A DNA stretch of 32,303 nt from an uncultured Lachnospiraceae bacterium (GTDB lineage: Bacteria > Bacillota > Clostridia > Lachnospirales > Lachnospiraceae). Made by a program: the position numbers and the translations under genes. Under the pieces are notes generated by a model, which worked only from the letters and a program-made list of their open reading frames with translations, ran no database searches and was not told where the DNA came from. Of this stretch, positions 1-5,234 are shown one piece after another (the stretch's first letter is position 1; each line of letters opens with the position of its first letter). The DNA lies in contig CAKRWT010000026.1 in assembly GCA_934418125.1 (NCBI GenBank), positions 1 to 32,303 of the forward strand. Reading direction: 5' to 3'.

Positions 1-1
1 T

Positions 2-577
2 CTTGGTTCTGACGCGGTCGCTGCCAACTCTCTGGTTATTGTGGTCCGGAACTTCGGTACGGTCCTTTGCTTTGCCACTGCCAGTGCCGGTGGTATTCTT
101 CTGGGCAATGTGATGGGGGAAGGCGATATGGAACGGGCAAAGATTTACGCCTCCAAGCTGATGAAAATGACGATTATTACCAGTGTTATCGGTGGCTTAC
201 TGATTCTGGCGGCAACGCCCCTCGTCCTGCGTTTTGCCACTTTGAGTGATACTGCCATGCATTATCTGAAATATATGTTACTGATTAACACTTACTATGT
301 GATTGGTGCCGCGGTAAATACCACGCTGATTGCCGGGGTCTTCCGTGCCGGCGGCGACAGCAAATTCGGTCTTATCTGCGATTCCATTGATATGTGGTGC
401 TATGCGGTACCTCTTGGATTTATCGCCGCTTTCCTGTTCAAGGCTCCGGTACTGGTGGTGTATTTCCTGTTATGTACCGATGAGTTTGTGAAATGGCCCT
501 GGGTTATCAAACACTACCGCAGCGGCAAATGGCTGAAAAACATTACGAGAGAGAATCTTTTTAAGGAAGGGAACTAA
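2..577 (+). CDS. MATE family multidrug/cation exporter, C-terminal part (5' end outside window)
   Basis: The frame is open from the first bases, so the start lies left of the window and only about 191 residues are visible. They contain the second-half MATE pattern: a small-residue segment (FATASAGGILLGNVMGEGD), then a gate loop and several hydrophobic helices, ending in a basic tail. MATE proteins are inner-membrane antiporters that use Na+ or H+ to expel cationic drugs or metabolites. The substrate cannot be read here. The stop lies 5 bp before the dihydrouridine synthase start, so the two genes are probably co-transcribed. An internal Met at position 41 is not a real start, because MATE-like sequence continues upstream of it. 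A second complete MATE gene lies at 12006-13364. Confidence 0.85.
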   Translation, partial: LGSDAVAANSLVIVVRNFGTVLCFATASAGGILLGNVMGEGDMERAKIYASKLMKMTIITSVIGGLLILAATPLVLRFATLSDTAMHYLKYMLLINTYYVIGAAVNTTLIAGVFRAGGDSKFGLICDSIDMWCYAVPLGFIAAFLFKAPVLVVYFLLCTDEFVKWPWVIKHYRSGKWLKNITRENLFKEGN

Positions 578-582
578 CCGCT

Positions 583-1563
583 ATGCAGTATGCACTGGCA
601 CCCTTAGAGGGTATTACCACTTACATCTACCGCAATGCCCATTCCCGCTATTTTGGCGGCATTGACAGCTATTATACGCCCTTTCTTGCCAGTAAGAAGA
701 TGAATACCAAGGAAATCCGGGAAATCCTGCCGGAAAATAATGAAGCCATCCATCTGATACCGCAGATTCTGACCAATAAGGCAGAGGACTTCCTTGCCAT
801 CGCCGGGCGGATTGCCGATTACGGCTACCAGACGGTGAATCTGAATCTGGGCTGTCCTTCCGGCACGGTAACTGCCAAGAAGCGGGGTGCCGGTTTTTTA
901 AGTGTACCGGAACAGTTGGATGCCTTTTTATACGAAATCTATGAGAAATGCCCGATGCAGATATCCATCAAGGCCAGACTGGGCGTTGCCGACCTGGCAG
1001 AATGGGAATCCTTACTTTCCATCTATGCCAAATATCCGGTCAGTGAACTGATTATCCACACCAGGCTTTTACAGGAATTCTATCAGGGTGCCACCCACCC
1101 GGAAGCTTATTGCGAAGCTGCCAGGTACTTATCCTCCACCGGAATCCCACTTTGCTATAATGGGGATATTACTTCTCCTGCAGGACTTTCTGCCTTATCA
1201 CAGGAAATCATCTCCCAGGGGGCTTCTCTGGATGCTGTCATGATTGGACGTGGCATCATCAGAAATCCCGGACTGGTATCTGTGTTACAGGATGTTGCCC
1301 CTTCTTCCACACAACCGGTAACCAAGGAAATCACAAAGGAACGTCTGAAGGATTTTCATAATGAAATATTGGAAAATTACAGACAAATAATGTCCGGAGA
1401 CCTGCCCGTCCTGTTTAAAATGAAAGACCTTTGGACTTATATGAGCAGGAGTTTTACTTCTCCGGACCATTATTTAAAGAAAATTAGAAAGGCAAACCGT
1501 ATTTCAGAATATCAGATTGCCGTAGATGCTCTCTTCCGGGAGCAGTCCCTGACTTTCTCCTGA
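583..1563 (+). CDS. dus: tRNA-dihydrouridine synthase
   Basis: This is a 326-residue FMN enzyme that reduces specific uridines in the tRNA D-loop to dihydrouridine using NADPH. The N-terminal APLEG motif (residues 6-10), the NLNLGCPSGTV segment with the conserved catalytic cysteine at about residue 91, SIKARLG at about 131-137 and the late YNGDI and MIGRGII phosphate-binding segments follow the Dus TIM-barrel order, and the C-terminus carries the usual small helical domain. The length is normal for the family. It follows the MATE gene by 5 bp. Its 3' end overlaps the convergent LuxR-type gene by 52 bp, so no terminator fits between them. The exact Dus subfamily and target uridine are not clear from sequence alone. 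Confidence 0.93.
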   Translation: MQYALAPLEGITTYIYRNAHSRYFGGIDSYYTPFLASKKMNTKEIREILPENNEAIHLIPQILTNKAEDFLAIAGRIADYGYQTVNLNLGCPSGTVTAKKRGAGFLSVPEQLDAFLYEIYEKCPMQISIKARLGVADLAEWESLLSIYAKYPVSELIIHTRLLQEFYQGATHPEAYCEAARYLSSTGIPLCYNGDITSPAGLSALSQEIISQGASLDAVMIGRGIIRNPGLVSVLQDVAPSSTQPVTKEITKERLKDFHNEILENYRQIMSGDLPVLFKMKDLWTYMSRSFTSPDHYLKKIRKANRISEYQIAVDALFREQSLTFS

Positions 1564-2006
1564 AAGTCTTTTCTGCCTGCCGCCCCTGTTTTCTCATAGA
1601 TGTGGGTTACATGCTTTTTCACGGTAGTTTCCGCAATAAACAGCTTCTCCCCAATCTGGCGGTTGGTATAACCACAGTACAGAAACCAGGCTACTTCCAG
1701 TTCTCTTTCTGACAGGTCATATTGTGACATACATGTCAGAAATAATTCATAGCGTTCTGCCACACTCAGTTCTTTTTCTTTCTGCTGCCGCTCTTCTCCG
1801 GAAGAAGTGTTTTCTTTCGTAAACTTCTCCTCCAGTCGCAGATACAGCAGCGAGATAATCACAAGGGGTACTGCCAGAAATACCATTTCCACCAGTGCTA
1901 TCCACCTTCCCCGGCTGTCTCCTATCGCACCAATCTGTATCAGCAGCACACTGACAACCAGTAACACATAGAGTATCCCTAATGCCGGTTTCAGAAACCT
2001 TTTCAC
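1512..2006 (-). CDS. Membrane-anchored LuxR-type transcriptional regulator
   Basis: The 164-residue protein has two hydrophobic helices (about residues 8-27 and 36-56), a charged Glu/Lys-rich segment (57-85) and a C-terminal LuxR/NarL helix-turn-helix (about 97-152, including LSERELEVAWFLYCGYTNRQ and ETTVKKHVTHIYEKTG). It has no receiver or kinase domain, so it probably binds DNA while tethered to the membrane and takes its signal from a membrane partner. The start is GTG and its first bases overlap the stop of the upstream MotA-like gene (GTGA, 4 bp), which indicates translational coupling and a likely physical partnership. The 3' end runs 52 bp into dus on the other strand. The target genes are unknown. 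Autoregulation through the inverted repeat at 2538-2566 is possible. Confidence 0.82.
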   Translation of the reverse strand: MKRFLKPALGILYVLLVVSVLLIQIGAIGDSRGRWIALVEMVFLAVPLVIISLLYLRLEEKFTKENTSSGEERQQKEKELSVAERYELFLTCMSQYDLSERELEVAWFLYCGYTNRQIGEKLFIAETTVKKHVTHIYEKTGAAGRKDFQEKVRDCSRKRASTAI

Positions 2007-2464
2007 TCCTCTTCCTCCATATAATCTGCGATTCTTCTCTTGGCTTCTATCTGAAGAGGCAGTAACAGGACTTCAAAAATAACCGCATACAGCAGGGATA
2101 ACACTGCCACTGCAAGGCTTGGTCCCAGTTTCTCCGGTGCATCCAGCCTGGACATTATATAGACAACCGCAAGCAGCATACAGATAAGCCCCGCACAGGC
2201 TACCTGCTTCTGCATCATCTCGATAACGTCCAGCGTTCTGCGCAGTTCTCCCAGATGGCAGGTGTAGCTTTTCTTTAACAGTTTAAACCCTCTTAAAAAA
2301 TCTTTTCCCAGACCTTTCCGGAACAGCACCGGCACGGTCAGAATCAGAATACAGAAAATAGATGGAATATCCACAAGCCATCCTATTTTCATATATCCCG
2401 TGCCATTCATCAGCAAAATCATGGCACCGATTCCTGCAATTACACTGACTAACTCTAAAATCAT
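2003..2464 (-). CDS. Small MotA/TolQ/ExbB-like membrane protein
   Basis: The product has 153 residues and four predicted membrane helices (about 3-20, 30-48, 88-105, 113-137). The second helix begins DIPSIF, followed by an FRKGLGKDFLRGFK stretch. The last two helices carry RLDAPEKLGPSLAVAVLSLL and end LLLPLQ. Both regions match the MotA pattern in which a short Ser/Pro-Gly-Pro segment leads into the last helix. MotA proteins are normally about 250-290 residues. Here the cytoplasmic region between helices 2 and 3 is cut to about 40 residues, and no MotB-like partner is adjacent. A flagellar role is therefore unlikely. The gene sits first in a unit with the tethered LuxR regulator, and I infer a signalling partnership. 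The start has a strong site (AAAGGAGG, 8 nt spacing). Confidence 0.75.
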   Translation of the reverse strand: MILELVSVIAGIGAMILLMNGTGYMKIGWLVDIPSIFCILILTVPVLFRKGLGKDFLRGFKLLKKSYTCHLGELRRTLDVIEMMQKQVACAGLICMLLAVVYIMSRLDAPEKLGPSLAVAVLSLLYAVIFEVLLLPLQIEAKRRIADYMEEEE

Positions 2465-2537
2465 AACACGTTCCTCCTTTTGATGATTTCCTTCGGATAT
2501 CCTGTAAAAACCTTATCATGACACCCCGCTGAAAGCT

Positions 2538-2566
2538 ATACTACCTTTTGTCAGACAGGGTAGTAT
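2538..2566. promoter_or_regulatory. Inverted repeat upstream of the MotA-like/LuxR unit
   Basis: Perfect 8-bp arms (ATACTACC at 2538-2545 and GGTAGTAT at 2559-2566) enclose a smaller TGTC-A-GACA palindrome. The site lies about 75-100 bp before the MotA-like start and just past the terminator of the ABC operon. On the + strand it is followed by a T-rich run, but no + strand gene ends nearby. An operator for the membrane LuxR protein or another regulator is more likely than a terminator. Confidence 0.45.
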
Positions 2567-2578
2567 TTTTTCTTTTTT

Positions 2579-2643
2579 AAAAAAGGTCCGCCTTCTGATA
2601 TTTTCCTGTCTGCCTGACAAGGGCATATCACTTTCGGCGAACC
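2579..2643 (-). terminator. Intrinsic terminator of the first ABC importer operon
   Basis: On the minus strand the arms GGTTCGCC (2643-2636) and GGCGGACC (2592-2585) pair over 8 positions with one G-U. A second internal stem (TGATAT/ATATCA) sits inside, and six T residues follow (2584-2579). It starts 11 bp after the ATPase stop. Confidence 0.75.
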
Positions 2644-2653
2644 TCATCTTTTT

Positions 2654-3439
2654 CTATCCTTCTGTATATCTTGTAAGGAACTGTTTCGTTCTTTCCTCCT
2701 GTGGATGGTCGATAACCTGTTTCGGGTCTCCCTGTTCCACAATCACTCCACCATCCATGAAAATAATCTGGTCTGCCACATCCCTGGCAAACGCCATTTC
2801 ATGGGTTACGATAATCATAGTGGTGTTCTGGTCTGCCAGTCCCCTGATTACCTTTAAAACCTCCCCGGTAAGCTCCGGGTCCAGGGCGGAGGTAGGCTCA
2901 TCGAAACAGAGAATATCCGGCTGCAATGCCAGGGCTCTTGCAATTGCCACACGCTGCTGCTGTCCACCGGAAAGCTGGTGTGGATAATGGGTCATTCGGT
3001 CTTTTAAACCCATCTGCTCTAAGAGCTGTCTGCCATGCTCCTCTATTTTGTCAAAGATTTCTTTCCTATTCTGTTTGAAATCCGGTCTTTCCTTTGCCAG
3101 TAACTTTTCCGATAATGTTACATTTTCCAGTGCGGTATACTGAGGAAATAAATTGAAGGACTGAAACACCATGCCAAAGTGCAGCCGCTTCTTGCGCAGC
3201 TCTTTTTCCTGCTCTTTGACCGGTCTGGATGCATCAAACAAAGTCTCCCCTTTTACCATAATGGAACCCTGATTGGGAGTCTCCAGGAAATTCAGGCATC
3301 TTAACAGCGTTGTCTTACCGGAACCGGAAGAACCGATAATCGCCAGTGCATTGCCCTCTTCCAGAGAAAAGCTGACATCATTAAGTACCTTGGTGGAACC
3401 AAAATGCTTCTCAATATTCTTTACTTCCAAAATAGCCAT
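2654..3439 (-). CDS. Polar amino acid-type ABC transporter, ATP-binding protein
   Basis: This is a 261-residue ATPase of the GlnQ/HisP type that powers import through the permease encoded just upstream. Walker A GSSGSGKT is at residues 36-43, the Q-loop at MVFQSFNLFP (about 90-99), the signature LSGGQ at 156-160, Walker B LCFDE at 177-181 followed by the D-loop SALD, and the switch histidine in VTHEM (about 211-215). It carries a slightly long insertion between the Q-loop and the signature (KLLAKERPDFKQNRKEIFDK). It is the last gene of a three-gene operon (binding protein, permease, ATPase), starting 12 bp after the permease stop behind an AGGAGG site. An intrinsic terminator follows. The substrate is not set by this subunit. 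Confidence 0.95.
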   Translation of the reverse strand: MAILEVKNIEKHFGSTKVLNDVSFSLEEGNALAIIGSSGSGKTTLLRCLNFLETPNQGSIMVKGETLFDASRPVKEQEKELRKKRLHFGMVFQSFNLFPQYTALENVTLSEKLLAKERPDFKQNRKEIFDKIEEHGRQLLEQMGLKDRMTHYPHQLSGGQQQRVAIARALALQPDILCFDEPTSALDPELTGEVLKVIRGLADQNTTMIIVTHEMAFARDVADQIIFMDGGVIVEQGDPKQVIDHPQEERTKQFLTRYTEG

Positions 3440-3451
3440 TTTCCGTTCCTC

Positions 3452-4108
3452 CTACTTAAAGTAATCCAGCTTGCGCTCAATATAATTGAATAACAAAGTT
3501 AAAATACCGACAAATACCAGGTAAAATACACCGGTATAGAATAAAGGCCAGGTCAGACCATTACTCTTCATAAAAGAATACCCTGCAAAGGTCAGCTCAT
3601 ACGCTGCGATAATACGCGCCAGTGAAGTGTCCTTTACCAAAGTGATAATCTCATTTGACATCGGCGGTACAACCCGCTTTACCATCTGCAACAAAGTAAC
3701 CTTGAAGAAAATCTGTCCTTTCGTCATACCAAGCACTTCTCCGGCTTCTCTCTGTCCTGCCGGCACACCCTCAATACCGCCTCTGAAAATAACTGAAAAA
3801 TAGCACGCATAATTGATACTGAATGCAACCACCGTGGCGGTAATTCGTCCGGTTTCGTTACCACTCCAGATATTATGTCCAAGCCACAGACCTGGTCCGT
3901 AGAAGATAATAATCAGCTGTAACATCAGCGGTGTTCCCCGGATAATCCATACCAGTACCTGCACCAGATAGCGCAGTGGCTTCCACTTACTCATGGAACC
4001 AAATGAAAGAATCAGTCCCAGCGGCAATGAAAAGACCAGGGTAAAGATAAAAATCTCAAAGGTTGTCAGCAATCCGCCAAGCAGTGTTTGTGTGACATTT
4101 AAAAACAT
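3452..4108 (-). CDS. Polar amino acid-type ABC transporter, permease protein
   Basis: This integral membrane subunit has about 218 residues and belongs to the HisM/GlnP family. It begins with a hydrophobic helix after LLGGLLTTFEIF and includes WIIRGTPLMLQ, a typical amino-acid permease segment. The EAA coupling loop reads GQREAGEVLGMTKGQIFFKV. I chose the start at 4108 because it has a well-placed GGAGAGG site. The frame is open further upstream to 4162, but that extension would overlap a strong hairpin (4143-4179) and lacks its own ribosome site. A single permease gene suggests a homodimer in the membrane. The substrate is probably a small polar or amino acid-like molecule, but the partner binding protein is unusual, so this is uncertain. 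Confidence 0.92.
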   Translation of the reverse strand: MFLNVTQTLLGGLLTTFEIFIFTLVFSLPLGLILSFGSMSKWKPLRYLVQVLVWIIRGTPLMLQLIIIFYGPGLWLGHNIWSGNETGRITATVVAFSINYACYFSVIFRGGIEGVPAGQREAGEVLGMTKGQIFFKVTLLQMVKRVVPPMSNEIITLVKDTSLARIIAAYELTFAGYSFMKSNGLTWPLFYTGVFYLVFVGILTLLFNYIERKLDYFK

Positions 4109-4142
4109 ATTTCCCTCTCCAATACTTTCTTCCTTAGATAAT

Positions 4143-4179
4143 AATAGTTCTAAGATGGGCATGCCATCCTAGAACTATT
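4143..4179 (-). other. Intercistronic RNA hairpin between binding protein and permease
   Basis: Arms of 10 bp (AATAGTTCTA at 4143-4152 and TAGAACTATT at 4170-4179) are extended after one mismatch by GATGG/CCATC around a 5-base loop. It sits about 27 bases after the binding-protein stop and has no T-run on the minus strand. The likely role is mRNA stabilisation or partial termination that keeps binding-protein levels above permease levels. Confidence 0.6.
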
Positions 4180-4206
4180 TCCTGTATTGCTCTTATTCCT
4201 TACTTC

Positions 4207-5088
4207 TTAGTTATTAGGTACGACGATAACCTGTGCGTTGTTACAATATGCATTGGTACATTCCATAGACTCTGTTACTTCAGAAGTTAAAGTCATACCA
4301 TTCCATACCACGTCAATATTCTTGGAATCCAGTTCCATAATCTTGTTGTCCCAGTCGATTTCTACGAACTGTGCTTCTACGCCTAACTTCTCAGCTACTT
4401 TACGTGCCATGTCAGCATCGAAACCAATCCATTCACCGGATTCATCTTTATAATCCATTGGTGCAAAGTCTGTGATACCTACGATTAAAGTGCCCTTATC
4501 CTGGATATACTTCACATCGCTGTCCTCTGTCTCTTCCGGAACAGTGGCATCCCCCTGCTCTACCAAGGCTTCCTGTACGCCATATTTCTCAGCAGTCTCC
4601 AACATGGAACCATCTGCATAAGTTTCTGCAAATACAGCATTGATATAAGCTGCCAGGTCAGAACCTTTACGGCATCCTACACCATATTCCTCTGTGGTAA
4701 GCTCGTCTGTATGGGTCAGGTTCGGATAACTTGTTCCCTCACCAATCATAGCACCTGCCATCAACAGGTCGATGATAGCTGCATCAGATGTACCGGATGC
4801 TACTTCCATCAGGGCATCTGCCTGGGATGCTACGGAGTTAACCTGAAATCCTTTTTCGTTGGCAACTTCCTCTCCTGCGGAACCGGCTTCTACGGCATAG
4901 ACAAGATTACTGTCTGCTGCATCTGCTTCTCCGCTTTCTTCTGCAGTGGTCTCCGTTGTCTCTTCTGTTGCTTCCTCTGTTGTCTCAGAAGCATCGGTTG
5001 TTGTCTCTGTGGACGTGCTGCCACAGCCTGTCAGTAATGTTCCCATAGTAAGGGACATTGCTAACATCAGTGCAAGTTTCTTTTTCAT
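4207..5088 (-). CDS. ABC transporter substrate-binding lipoprotein with circularly permuted domain order
   Basis: The precursor has 293 residues. It carries a lipoprotein signal (LLTGC, Cys22) and a Thr/Glu-rich linker (about 23-60). The fold is a type 2 periplasmic binding protein, but in permuted order. Residues 61-134 look like the second lobe that normally follows the first hinge (YAVEAGSAGEEVA, then SQADALMEVASGTSDAAIID). Residues 132-170 are the segment that normally ends the protein (TEEYGVGCRKGSDL to LETAEKYGV). After a charged linker (171-197), residues 198-293 are the segment that normally begins it (KGTLIVGITDFAPMDYKD, GFDADMARKVAEKLGV, then NAYCNNAQVIVV at the C-terminus). The usual ligand-carboxylate Arg of the TPER segment is Val271 here. 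The start at 5088 has a GAGG site at 6 nt. A frame extension to 5118 has none. Confidence 0.9.
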   Translation of the reverse strand: MKKKLALMLAMSLTMGTLLTGCGSTSTETTTDASETTEEATEETTETTAEESGEADAADSNLVYAVEAGSAGEEVANEKGFQVNSVASQADALMEVASGTSDAAIIDLLMAGAMIGEGTSYPNLTHTDELTTEEYGVGCRKGSDLAAYINAVFAETYADGSMLETAEKYGVQEALVEQGDATVPEETEDSDVKYIQDKGTLIVGITDFAPMDYKDESGEWIGFDADMARKVAEKLGVEAQFVEIDWDNKIMELDSKNIDVVWNGMTLTSEVTESMECTNAYCNNAQVIVVPNN

Positions 5089-5102
5089 AATAATCCTCAT
5101 TT

Positions 5103-5191
5103 CTGAGCGACTTGTCATAAAAAGCGATACAAACAGCCTCTTTGCATCTGCCAGAAAGGCTGTCCGTTTTCGCTCAGGAACAAACAGCCTT
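5103..5191 (-). promoter_or_regulatory. Structured 5' leader of the permuted binding-protein operon
   Basis: Read as RNA, the leader has five elements in order: A1 AAGGCTGTTTGT (5191-5180), B CTGAGCG (5177-5171), C ACAGCCTT (5163-5156), A2 AGGCTGTTTGT (5139-5129) and D CGCTCAG (5109-5103). C can pair with A1 (8 bp) or with A2 (7-9 bp), not both. B can pair with D, just before the ribosome site. C:A2 is followed, after a few bases, by a T5 stretch and could terminate. A1:C plus B:D would make an H-type pseudoknot. It matches no riboswitch class I recognise. The function is inferred. Confidence 0.4.
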
Positions 5192-5205
5192 GCGTTTGCG
5201 TTAGT

Positions 5206-5234
5206 ATTTTATCATAGTAGTGGACTAAAGTAAA
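5206..5234 (-). promoter_or_regulatory. Putative promoter of the first ABC importer operon
   Basis: On the minus strand a TTTACT -35 (5234-5229) and TAAAAT -10 (5211-5206) are separated by 17 bp. The -35 overlaps the region just downstream of and including the end of the alpha-galactosidase gene. Transcription would begin near 5199, just before the structured leader. Confidence 0.45.

Noticed and set aside
4711..5233. Plus-strand Cys-rich and Val/Ser-rich frames opposite the permuted binding protein
   Set aside because: They mirror the Thr/Glu linker and signal-peptide codons of the minus-strand gene, whose lipobox and ribosome site are convincing.
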